From: an uncultured Lachnospiraceae bacterium
GTDB lineage: Bacteria > Bacillota > Clostridia > Lachnospirales > Lachnospiraceae
Length of the DNA stretch: 5,063 bases
Assembly: GCA_902783305.1 (NCBI GenBank)
Contig: CACZQU010000162.1
Span: 1-5,063, forward strand
Direction of reading: 5' to 3'
Under the pieces are notes generated by a model, which did no database searches, was not told where the DNA came from, and worked only from the letters and a program-made list of their open reading frames with translations. Made by a program: the position numbers and the translations under genes. Shown in pieces: positions 1 through 5,063 of this stretch. Every line of letters begins with the position of its first letter. Position 1 is the first letter of the stretch.

Positions 1-3
1 CAT

Positions 4-30
4 TTTTATGTTGTTTTATGTTGGTTTTAT
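4..30 (+). repeat. Tandem 10-base repeat next to a promoter, possible operator
   Basis: The 10-mer TTTTATGTTG occurs twice with no gap (4-13 and 14-23). One G and a partial third copy, TTTTAT (25-30), follow and end directly at the -35 box. Direct repeats of T-rich, roughly one-helical-turn units beside a promoter resemble operators of some DeoR-type regulators in Firmicutes; that assignment is an inference. The element could also belong to a divergent gene left of the window. Confidence 0.4.
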
Positions 31-59
31 TTGACATTCTCCCTTTGGTATGTCATACT
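31..59 (+). promoter_or_regulatory. Sigma-A-type promoter for the PHP gene
   Basis: A perfect -35 box TTGACA (31-36) is followed after 17 bases by CATACT (54-59), four of six matches to TATAAT. A TG dinucleotide at 51-52 gives an extended -10 that offsets the weaker hexamer. Transcription would start near 66, leaving a leader of about 150 bases before the PHP start codon at 215, with the hairpin repeat inside it. The match to consensus is seen directly; activity is inferred. Confidence 0.65.
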
Positions 60-110
60 GAACACAGGAAAAAGCCAAACCGGCCTCCTGGATTCATGCT
101 TTCAGGACAA

Positions 111-162
111 ATGGCTCCGGGGGATTGTTCCGCGTTTCGCACCCCCGCGATTCCGGAGTCAT
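111..162. repeat. Palindromic hairpin repeat, copy 1
   Basis: The outer arms are ATGGCTCCGG (111-120) and CCGGAGTCAT (153-162), complementary over 10 pairs with one G-U wobble. Inside, GGG (121-123) can pair with part of the C run at 142-146, and GCG (132-134) closes a TTT loop with CGC (138-140). The core GGATTGTTCCGCG (122-134) recurs exactly in a second copy at 961-1013, in the same orientation. It lies in the inferred leader of the PHP gene. No T run follows, so it is not a standard terminator. It is most likely a small dispersed palindromic element or a structured RNA motif. Confidence 0.65.
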
Positions 163-202
163 TCATTTCAGACCCGCTTATTTACCGCAGAAAAGATCAA
201 CG

Positions 203-208
203 AAAGGA
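203..208 (+). promoter_or_regulatory. Ribosome binding site fixing the PHP start
   Basis: AAAGGA lies 6 bases before the ATG at 215. It favours that start over the in-frame TTG at 125, which falls inside the hairpin repeat and has no counterpart in the protein family. Confidence 0.7.
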
Positions 209-214
209 TTTCCC

Positions 215-928
215 ATGTATCTGTCTGATCTGCATACTCATTCCATCGCCAGCGGCCATGGAACCGACTGCACAATTCTCACCATGGCAAAAGAAGCTTC
301 AGCCCGGGGGCTGAAGCTTCTCGGTATCTCGGATCATGGACCGGCCACTCCTGGAGCCGGTACCGAATCCTATTTCCGTAGTCTCACCTATACGCCAAAA
401 AAGCGTTGCGGCATCGACATTCTGTATGGAGCCGAATGTAATATTCTGAGCCAGGAAGGAAAGCTGGATCTTGACGACAGCCTTCTGGAGCTTCTGGATT
501 ACGGCATTGCCAGCTTCCACGTGCAGAATTTCAGGCCGTCTTCCATAAAAGAGAATACGCAGGCCATGATTTCCGCTTTCCGTCATCCCGGCATAAAAAT
601 CGCGGGACACTGTGACGATGTCCGCTACCCGCTGGACATCGATACGGTAGTTGCCCATGCCGGACAATACCATGTCATCATGGAAGTCAATGAAGCGTCC
701 CTTATGCCGGGCAGCAGCCGGGGAGATACCAGGGAAAACTGCCGGAGGATCCTGAGTGCCTGCAAGCGGTTCTGTGTCCCGGTCATTCTCTCCAGCGACA
801 GTCATGGCGCGGAGCATATCGGAGACTTTCCCCTTGCCGCCGCTTTTGTCCACGGACAGGGGTTTCCCGAAGACCTGATCCTGAACAACCGGATCAACGA
901 ACTGAAAGCCTTTCTGGCGGCAAGATAA
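215..928 (+). CDS. PHP-domain metallophosphatase, YcdX-like
   Basis: This 237-residue protein is close in length to E. coli YcdX (245) and covers a single PHP domain, a cytosolic barrel-type metal hydrolase of phosphoester bonds. All expected metal ligands are visible: His7 and His9 in the opening DLHTH motif, His15, His41 (in SDHGP), Glu74 (in GAECN), His102, His132, and Asp195/His197 in SSDSH. That pattern matches the trinuclear site of YcdX, so a catalytically active phosphatase is likely. The usual HPG at the sixth strand reads HCDD here, keeping only the histidine. There is no signal peptide, membrane segment or polymerase fusion. The physiological substrate is unknown; histidinol phosphatase is a related but less likely role, as no his genes are nearby. 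It has its own promoter and converges on the ANTAR gene, so it is probably a separate unit from the nitrogen cluster. Confidence 0.9.
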   Translation: MYLSDLHTHSIASGHGTDCTILTMAKEASARGLKLLGISDHGPATPGAGTESYFRSLTYTPKKRCGIDILYGAECNILSQEGKLDLDDSLLELLDYGIASFHVQNFRPSSIKENTQAMISAFRHPGIKIAGHCDDVRYPLDIDTVVAHAGQYHVIMEVNEASLMPGSSRGDTRENCRRILSACKRFCVPVILSSDSHGAEHIGDFPLAAAFVHGQGFPEDLILNNRINELKAFLAAR

Positions 929-947
929 AGGCATCCTCCACAGATAA

Positions 948-959
948 CTGCAAAAGCAG
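948..959. other. Small perfect hairpin next to repeat copy 2
   Basis: CTGC (948-951) and GCAG (956-959) flank an AAAA loop, 20 bases after the PHP stop codon and immediately before hairpin repeat copy 2. The stem is only 4 pairs and no T run follows, so a terminator role is doubtful. It may be chance. Confidence 0.2.
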
Positions 960-960
960 A

Positions 961-1013
961 ATGACTCCTGAGGATTGTTCCGCGCTTTGCGTTCCCTTCC
1001 TTCCCGGAGTCAT
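961..1013. repeat. Palindromic hairpin repeat, copy 2
   Basis: ATGACTCC (961-968) and GGAGTCAT (1006-1013) are perfect inverted arms. A second helix can form between GAGGA (970-974) and TCCTT (998-1002), with one wobble, and a small CGC/GCG stem (981-983 with 989-991) sits in the middle. The core GGATTGTTCCGCG (972-984) and the end CGGAGTCAT are identical to copy 1 at 111-162, while inner helix sequences differ but still pair. It occupies the 154-base gap between the convergent PHP and ANTAR genes. It might slow transcription from both sides, but it has no U tract. Confidence 0.65.
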
Positions 1014-1082
1014 CAATCCCGTCACGAGGAAAATGGACGGACGCATTGCCCACAGAACTGATGTGTTTATGCCGGTGAACCG

Positions 1083-1670
1083 TCATTCCTCGTCAAGGAT
1101 CTCCTGGGCAATCCGCTTTCTCGAGGTTCCATGATCCATGGCCTGCTTTCCAATATAGCGGTGTGCTTCATCTTCCGTCATATGCTGATGTTCCATCAGC
1201 AGAAATTTCGCTTTATCGATCAGCTTGATTTCCTGCACTTTCTCTTCGGCTGCCTGTACCCGGTCTTCAAGCTTTTTTAATCTTGCCTGGTGTGCAGACA
1301 GAAAACGCATCGCGCGGTTGAGGCGATGTATCGTAAACGGCTTGTCAATCACAAGGATTCCATAGTCGATAACCCGTTCCATTGTTTCCACATAAATGTT
1401 GCCCGGAACAATCAAAAGGATCGAGGCACTGCATTGACGGGCTGTATCGATCGCCAGCTCCACACCTGATTCACCCTGAAGCGGAGAATTGATCACCACA
1501 ATGGTATAATAGCGTTCCAGAATATATCTTCTGGCACCGGCTGCACTGTCTATATATTCAGCCTGCATAATACATTCGTTCTGAAGTGATCTCCTGATCA
1601 GCGGCAATAATTCCTTTTTTCCTAAAAAAAAAAAAAAAAAATGCTTTATCTGTTCTTCTCTTGAGGGCAT
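1083..1670 (-). CDS. ANTAR-domain RNA-binding regulator with a degenerate receiver
   Basis: The 195-residue protein has a receiver-like domain (about 10-125), a charged coiled-coil linker (about 128-150) and a C-terminal ANTAR domain (about 148-193, including IDKAKFLLMEHQHMTEDEAH and the QAMDHGTSRKRIAQEIL helix). ANTAR proteins bind paired RNA stem-loops in leaders and prevent transcription termination; in clostridia such proteins often accompany glutamine synthetase and glutamate synthase genes, which fits this position after gltD, glmS and a GlnA-like gene. The receiver lacks the phospho-acceptor: Asn61 stands after strand 3 (IVVINSP), and the acidic pair after strand 1 is missing, although Lys110-Pro111 remains. 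Phosphorylation control is therefore unlikely. The ATG at 1670 has GGGAG 7 bases upstream; an ATG at 1675 opens a frame that stops after nine codons. Strand 1 contains five phenylalanines (11-15) encoded by an 18-T run, a potential frameshift hotspot. Family assignment is firm; the target genes are inferred. Confidence 0.88.
   Translation of the reverse strand: MPSREEQIKHFFFFFLGKKELLPLIRRSLQNECIMQAEYIDSAAGARRYILERYYTIVVINSPLQGESGVELAIDTARQCSASILLIVPGNIYVETMERVIDYGILVIDKPFTIHRLNRAMRFLSAHQARLKKLEDRVQAAEEKVQEIKLIDKAKFLLMEHQHMTEDEAHRYIGKQAMDHGTSRKRIAQEILDEE
1624..1641 (-). repeat. 18-base mononucleotide T tract inside the ANTAR gene
   Basis: The coding strand has 18 consecutive T (18 A on the plus strand) starting about 30 bases into the ANTAR gene. 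With 18 T the frame is open and encodes Phe11-Phe15. With 17 T the codon right after the phenylalanines becomes TAG, leaving 15 residues. With 19 T the frame runs to a TGA at 1558-1560, leaving about 37 residues. The tract is a candidate site for slipped-strand mutation, polymerase slippage, or sequencing error. Confidence 0.9.
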
Positions 1671-1677
1671 ATCATCA

Positions 1678-1682
1678 CTCCC
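1678..1682 (-). promoter_or_regulatory. Ribosome binding site fixing the ANTAR start
   Basis: GGGAG on the minus strand sits 7 bases before the ATG at 1670 and only 2 bases before the competing ATG at 1675, so it selects the 1670 start. Confidence 0.6.
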
Positions 1683-1696
1683 ACCCCATCATATAC

Positions 1697-1729
1697 CAGT
1701 TACACTCAGCTGCTGCTTTAGTGTAACTG
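1697..1729 (-). promoter_or_regulatory. Perfect 10-bp inverted repeat before the ANTAR gene
   Basis: CAGTTACACT (1697-1706) and AGTGTAACTG (1720-1729) are exact inverted complements around a 13-base spacer. TATA on each side (1692-1695, 1732-1735) could lengthen the stem after a small internal loop. In the minus-strand transcript it ends about 14 bases before the ANTAR ribosome binding site. The spacer can form a small inner AGC/GCU stem. No U tract follows, and the loop is not the six-base type of ANTAR targets. It may be an operator for a dimeric repressor, an RNA stem that separates ANTAR expression from glnA, or a processing site. Confidence 0.5.
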
Positions 1730-1796
1730 CATATACCGCGGCTTTTCATTACAACCGGCAGTCCGTTTCACTCGCAAAGACAACAGGTCAGATGAC

Positions 1797-2972
1797 TTAC
1801 TGCTGACTGCAATACACCCGAAGAATCTCTCCCGGAACGATCTGCCTGACAAAGGAACTTTTCATGGCGGCCATTCCCGCTTCCTTCCTTGATGAGGGAA
1901 GAAGAACGCCCTCCTGATGCTCATCCGGAAGCACAAGACTGCGCTCAATTCCTGAAAGCCCGGCGTGAATCAAAAGCGCATAAACCAGATAAGGATTGCC
2001 TGACGCATCGGGTGACCGAAGCTCCGCCCTCGTCCGTCCATGAAAAGATTCAATGTACATCAGCTCAGACTTCCCTTCGCTGGACCAGTCAGCCCGGTCC
2101 GGGGCACTGCTTTTGCCAAGCCTGACATAAGAATCCTCTGTGGGGTTGAGGAAAACCGTTATATCCCGGATAACCTCCAGAATCCCCGCCGCCGCAGAAA
2201 GCGCCACATCCAGCCCGTCGCTTCGGGATGCATACATATTTATATGATATCCATTGCCGGGCTGATCCGGAAGCGGCATCGGAGAGAAATCTGCGCAAAG
2301 CCCATACCGGTCTGCTATTGTTCTGACCGCCATCTTGAATGTCGTGATCTGATCAGCAGCTTTCAAAGGCTTCGCATAATGGAAATCGATCTCATTCTGC
2401 CCCGGTCCGCGCTCATGATGAGAGCGCTCCGGAGTCAGTCCCATCCTCTCAATGGTCAGATTGATTTCCCGGCGGATATTCTCACACTTGTCGGCCGGAG
2501 CAATGTCGAGATAGCCTGCATGATCATATGGTATTTTCGTCGGATTCCCGTTTTCATCCTTCAGAAACAGATAAAACTCACTCTCCGTACCGAAGCGGAA
2601 TTCCACCCCCGCTTCCTTTGCTTTTTTCACTGCAGTCTTCAGGATATGTCTGGTATCCGAACCATATACTTCTCCATCCGGTGTACAGACATCGCAGAAC
2701 ATACGCAGAACTTTTCCGCTTTCCGACCGCCAGGGCAGCATGGTCAGCGTATCCGGGTCGGGCTTCAGGTAAAGCGAAGCATAAGGACTCTCTGCAAATC
2801 CCTTGATCGCCCTGGCATTGATCGGAATACCAATTTCAAAGGCTTTCCTTACCTCGCCCGGCATCACAGCGATATTCTTCTGAACACCATATGCATCTCT
2901 GAAGGCAAGACGGACAAAGCGGACATCCTCTTCCTCAATCTGACCCAGTACTTCATCAATCGTATAGCTCAT
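1797..2972 (-). CDS. glnA: Glutamine-synthetase-family protein, short divergent GlnA-like
   Basis: The 391-residue protein has the two-domain type I glutamine synthetase fold: an N-terminal beta-grasp domain (about 3-95) and a catalytic domain (about 100-390). Classical enzymes are about 440 residues; this one lacks loops after the HINM motif and before the C-terminus. Retained motifs include TESEF (129-133, metal glutamate), HHERGPGQNEIDF (185-197, two further metal glutamates), GNGYHIN (239-245), NPTEDSYVRLG (276-286) and ELRSPDASGNPYL (317-329). Several usual active-site residues are replaced. The flap glutamate of the PGYEAP motif aligns with Ser289 (KSSAP), and NRSxxxRIP reads GKSELMYIE (300-308), losing two arginines. 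Glutamine synthesis from glutamate, ammonia and ATP is therefore not assured; a related ligase or a regulatory paralogue is possible. The ATG at 2972 is chosen because AAAGG lies 9 bases upstream and homology begins there; a GTG at 3014 would add 14 lysine-rich residues. It follows glmS by 72 bases. Confidence 0.85.
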   Translation of the reverse strand: MSYTIDEVLGQIEEEDVRFVRLAFRDAYGVQKNIAVMPGEVRKAFEIGIPINARAIKGFAESPYASLYLKPDPDTLTMLPWRSESGKVLRMFCDVCTPDGEVYGSDTRHILKTAVKKAKEAGVEFRFGTESEFYLFLKDENGNPTKIPYDHAGYLDIAPADKCENIRREINLTIERMGLTPERSHHERGPGQNEIDFHYAKPLKAADQITTFKMAVRTIADRYGLCADFSPMPLPDQPGNGYHINMYASRSDGLDVALSAAAGILEVIRDITVFLNPTEDSYVRLGKSSAPDRADWSSEGKSELMYIESFHGRTRAELRSPDASGNPYLVYALLIHAGLSGIERSLVLPDEHQEGVLLPSSRKEAGMAAMKSSFVRQIVPGEILRVYCSQQ

Positions 2973-2981
2973 ATCTGACAG

Positions 2982-2986
2982 CCTTT
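2982..2986 (-). promoter_or_regulatory. Ribosome binding site fixing the glnA-like start
   Basis: AAAGG on the minus strand lies 9 bases before the ATG at 2972, inside an A-rich stretch (2982-3000) that should keep the site unstructured. It supports the shorter start over the upstream GTG at 3014. Confidence 0.55.
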
Positions 2987-3015
2987 CTTTTTTTGTTTTT
3001 CGGTTCAGAAACACT

Positions 3016-3034
3016 GCGGGTGTTCCTGCCCCGC
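3016..3034 (-). other. Short GC hairpin between glmS and the glnA-like gene
   Basis: GCGGG (3016-3020) and CCCGC (3030-3034) form a 5-bp stem around a 9-base loop, 10 bases after the glmS stop codon. The downstream minus-strand sequence is A-rich, not U-rich, so it is not an intrinsic terminator. It could protect or delimit the glmS message, or be chance. Confidence 0.3.
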
Positions 3035-3044
3035 TAAAATCATT

Positions 3045-4913
3045 TTACTCTACCGTGACACTCTTGGCCAGGTTCCTCGGCTTATCTACATCCAGGCCTT
3101 TGGCCACACTGATATAGTATCCGAGAAGCTGAAGCGGAACTACCGCAAGAATCCCGGAAAAATGATCTTCTGTCTCCGGAATCCTGATGACAAAATCCAT
3201 GCTGCTGCAGATTGCTTCATTTTCCAGATCCGTAATTGCAATCAGATAGGCTCCCCTGGCCTTGCATTCTTTCATGTTGCTGATGGTTTTTTCCACAAGC
3301 TTTTTCTGTGTAAAAACACCGATCACCGGGGTGCGCTCCTCGATCAGGCTGATGGTTCCATGCTTAAGCTCTCCTGCCGCGTATGCTTCACTGTGGATGT
3401 AGGTAATCTCCTTCAGCTTCAGACTGCCTTCCATGCTTATCGCATAATCCGCTCCCCTTCCGATAAAGAAAGCATCTTTTGCATTGGAAAATTTCGAGGC
3501 AAACCACTGAATCCGTTCCTGCCCCATAAGAAGCCTGGTAATTTTATCCGGAAGAGAGCGGATTTCCTCGATACAGGAGCAGTACATATCCCGGTTTATT
3601 TTCCCCTTTACAAAAGCCATTTTGACAGAAAGCAGATACATCAGCATGAGCTGGGAGGAAAATGCCTTTGTGGTCGCGACCGCGATCTCGGGGCCAGCCT
3701 TGGTAAAGAGCACATGATCCGCCTCGCGGGCGATGGCCGATCCCTCTACATTCACAATCCCGAGCGTCCGGATTCCATTTTCCTTCGCAATGCGCAGCGC
3801 CTCAAGGCTGTCTGCCGTTTCTCCGGACTGTGAGATCACGATGGCCAGTGCGTTCGGTACCGGTAAAATCCTGCGATACCTGTATTCGGATGCCAGCTCC
3901 ACACGAACCGGGATCTGCGCCAGGTCTTCCATCACATACTGCGCCGTCATTCCTGCATGCCATGCAGAACCACAGGCGATGATACAGACAGAATCTGTGT
4001 GTTGAAGGAGTTCATCATCAAGACCGGCTTCACACAAATCGATCCCGTTCTCTTTCAGGACACTGTCCATGGTGTTTCTCACCGCCTGAGGCTGCTCATG
4101 AATCTCCTTCATCATATAATGCTCATAGCCGTTTTTATCCGCCCCTGCCGCATCCCAGGTCACTTCCGATTCAGGAATCGTGATCTCATCACCATTGAGG
4201 TCAAAAAACTGAACTTTCCCGGGGATAAGCCTTGCCGACTGATGATTTCCGATATAGTATACTTTCCTGGTGTGATTCAGCATCGCCGTCACATCAGAGG
4301 CCAGAAAGGATTCCTCTGCGGATAAACCGATGATCATCGGGCTGTCCTTTCTCGCCGCGTAGATCTCACCAGGATAATCCTTAAACATCAAGGCAAGGGC
4401 ATAGCTTCCCCTTACCCTGACCATCATTCTGTTGATGGCATCAATCGGTCCGATTTTATATTTTTTATAATAATAATCGACAATCTTAATCGCAACCTCC
4501 GTGTCCGTATCGCTGTAAAACTCATATCCATGGCGAAGCAGCTTTTCCCGCAGCTCCTCATAGTTCTCAATGATTCCGTTGTGTACTCCGATCACATCGG
4601 AGGTGGAGTAGTCAGACTGCTCCTCATGAAATGCACCGCTGATGTGAGGATGCGCGTTAATTTCATTCGGTTCTCCGTGGGTCGCCCATCTGGTGTGGCC
4701 GATGCCGCATTTCCCGGAAAGGGTTCTTCCGCCTTCCACCCTCTCGACCAGGTTATGGATCTTCCCCATCGCTTTCACCAGCTTTACTGATCCGTTCTCA
4801 TCGAGAACGGCCATTCCAGCCGAATCATACCCCCTGTACTCCAGTTTTCCCAGTCCTTCCAGAAGGATCTCAGCTGCCTGTCTGTTACCTGTATACCCGA
4901 CAATTCCGCACAT
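3045..4913 (-). CDS. glmS: Glucosamine-6-phosphate synthase (isomerizing)
   Basis: GlmS converts fructose-6-phosphate and glutamine to glucosamine-6-phosphate and glutamate in the cytosol, the first committed step to UDP-GlcNAc and peptidoglycan. The 622-residue protein is full length (E. coli 609). The N-terminal glutaminase domain starts MCGIVGY with the catalytic Cys2 and has HTRWATHG (73-80), HNGIIEN (111-117) and SDTDTEV (135-141). Two SIS sugar-isomerase domains follow, with ACGSAWHAG (313-321), SQSGETADSL (361-370), ATTKAFSSQ (413-421), KLKEITYIH (499-507) holding catalytic Glu502, His518 in LKHGT, and a C-terminal LAKSVTVE tail with Lys617. The start is fixed by Cys2; GGTGA lies 6 bases upstream, and an AAGGA is very close to the ATG. 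Only 32 bases separate it from gltD, so no glmS ribozyme can lie directly upstream. Expression probably depends on the glutamate-synthase operon promoter. Confidence 0.97.
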   Translation of the reverse strand: MCGIVGYTGNRQAAEILLEGLGKLEYRGYDSAGMAVLDENGSVKLVKAMGKIHNLVERVEGGRTLSGKCGIGHTRWATHGEPNEINAHPHISGAFHEEQSDYSTSDVIGVHNGIIENYEELREKLLRHGYEFYSDTDTEVAIKIVDYYYKKYKIGPIDAINRMMVRVRGSYALALMFKDYPGEIYAARKDSPMIIGLSAEESFLASDVTAMLNHTRKVYYIGNHQSARLIPGKVQFFDLNGDEITIPESEVTWDAAGADKNGYEHYMMKEIHEQPQAVRNTMDSVLKENGIDLCEAGLDDELLQHTDSVCIIACGSAWHAGMTAQYVMEDLAQIPVRVELASEYRYRRILPVPNALAIVISQSGETADSLEALRIAKENGIRTLGIVNVEGSAIAREADHVLFTKAGPEIAVATTKAFSSQLMLMYLLSVKMAFVKGKINRDMYCSCIEEIRSLPDKITRLLMGQERIQWFASKFSNAKDAFFIGRGADYAISMEGSLKLKEITYIHSEAYAAGELKHGTISLIEERTPVIGVFTQKKLVEKTISNMKECKARGAYLIAITDLENEAICSSMDFVIRIPETEDHFSGILAVVPLQLLGYYISVAKGLDVDKPRNLAKSVTVE

Positions 4914-4927
4914 TTTCCTTCACCATC

Positions 4928-4941
4928 CATTCTTCCGAATG
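4928..4941 (-). other. Small GNRA-type hairpin between gltD and glmS
   Basis: In the minus-strand transcript CAUUC and GAAUG form a 5-bp stem around a GGAA tetraloop, a GNRA-class loop, filling much of the 32-base gateway between the gltD stop and the glmS ribosome binding site. It may affect mRNA stability or translation of glmS. The stem is short and could be chance. Confidence 0.3.
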
Positions 4942-4945
4942 AGTC

Positions 4946-5063
4946 TTACAGATTTGAATACCCCATCAGTGCCTGATCCACTTCCCTTGCGGCGCTGCGC
5001 CCTTCCGCTATGGCCCATACCACCAGGGACTGCCCCCGATGCATATCTCCTGCCGCGTAGATC
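4946..5063 (-). CDS. gltD: Glutamate synthase small subunit, C-terminal fragment
   Basis: Only the last 38 codons are inside the window; the gene continues past the right edge. The peptide begins [20 protein letters not shown], continues with [14 protein letters not shown] and ends YSNL. [20 protein letters not shown] is the signature C-terminal segment of GltD-type proteins, part of the FAD-dependent NAD(P)H oxidoreductase fold. The small subunit passes electrons from NADPH to the large subunit GltB, which makes two glutamates from glutamine and 2-oxoglutarate. Related flavoproteins that share this end, such as the NADPH subunit NfnB/SudA or the small subunit of dihydropyrimidine dehydrogenase-like enzymes, cannot be fully excluded from so short a piece; the neighbouring glutamine genes favour GltD. 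It is the first visible gene of the minus-strand cluster. Confidence 0.85.
   Translation of the reverse strand, partial: IYAAGDMHRGQSLVVWAIAEGRSAAREVDQALMGYSNL

Noticed and set aside
119..146. T-box riboswitch antiterminator
   Set aside because: The GGATTGTTCCGCG core resembles the T-box consensus AGGGTGGNACCGCG, but the TGGN that pairs with the tRNA end is not preserved, no specifier stem or terminator is present, and the second copy lies in a convergent gap.
31..314. Overlapping small plus-strand frames around the PHP leader (starts near 18, 31 and 125)
   Set aside because: They run through the promoter and hairpin repeat, lack ribosome binding sites, and the in-frame 125 extension is not part of the PHP family.
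299..934. Open frame of 211 codons on the minus strand opposite the PHP gene
   Set aside because: It covers the PHP gene, which has all its metal ligands and a good start; the antisense product has no family features.
961..1013. Bidirectional intrinsic terminator between the PHP and ANTAR genes
   Set aside because: The stem is strong but neither strand has a T run after it, so I call it a repeat and leave termination open.
802..1086. Small minus-strand frame of 94 codons downstream of the ANTAR gene
   Set aside because: It overlaps the PHP 3' end and repeat copy 2, and no conserved feature or clear ribosome binding site supports it.
1688..1693. TATGAT as the -10 box of a separate ANTAR promoter (minus strand)
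   Set aside because: The hexamer is good, but the position 17 bases upstream has no resemblance to TTGACA and the start would fall in the ribosome binding site.
2040..2978. Open frame of 312 codons on the plus strand opposite the glnA-like gene
   Set aside because: It is antisense to a clear GS-family gene, has no recognisable domain or ribosome binding site, and reads like a shadow frame.
3162..3833. Open frame of 223 codons on the plus strand opposite glmS
   Set aside because: It is a shadow of an unmistakable glmS with no recognisable domain of its own.

Overview
The window looks like chromosomal DNA of an anaerobic Firmicute, most likely a clostridium of the Lachnospiraceae type. That is an inference from the Gram-positive ribosome binding sites, the short GlnA-like protein and the pairing of an ANTAR regulator with glutamine/glutamate genes. 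I cannot name the species.

Layout. Bases 1-214 hold a tandem 10-base repeat, a sigma-A-type promoter and a long leader containing a hairpin repeat. They lead into a plus-strand gene (215-928) for a YcdX-type PHP metallophosphatase. A 154-base convergent gap (929-1082) carries a second copy of the hairpin repeat. The rest is one co-directional minus-strand cluster, in transcription order: the C-terminal end of gltD (5063-4946, cut by the window edge), glmS (4913-3045), a glutamine-synthetase-family gene (2972-1797) and an ANTAR-domain regulator (1670-1083). Gaps within it are 32, 72 and 126 bases, and I see no U-tailed terminator, so it is probably one operon with its main promoter upstream of gltB/gltD, outside the window. 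No stretch without a gene exceeds 300 bases.

How the genes fit together. GltD supplies reducing power to glutamate synthase (glutamine + 2-oxoglutarate to two glutamates). GlmS spends glutamine to make glucosamine-6-phosphate for the cell wall. The GlnA-like protein would make or sense glutamine. The ANTAR protein is of the RNA-binding antiterminator class known to control nitrogen genes in clostridia. The cluster is therefore a glutamine production/consumption module with its probable regulator as last gene.

Points worth a second look: an unbroken run of 18 T in the ANTAR coding strand, where gain or loss of one base would abolish the protein; a receiver domain without its phospho-accepting aspartate; a GlnA-like protein missing several residues normally needed for catalysis; a perfect 10-bp inverted repeat just before the ANTAR gene; glmS in a nitrogen operon with no room for a glmS ribozyme; and two related foldable repeats flanking the PHP gene. 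No mobile element, CRISPR array, tRNA or rRNA is visible.
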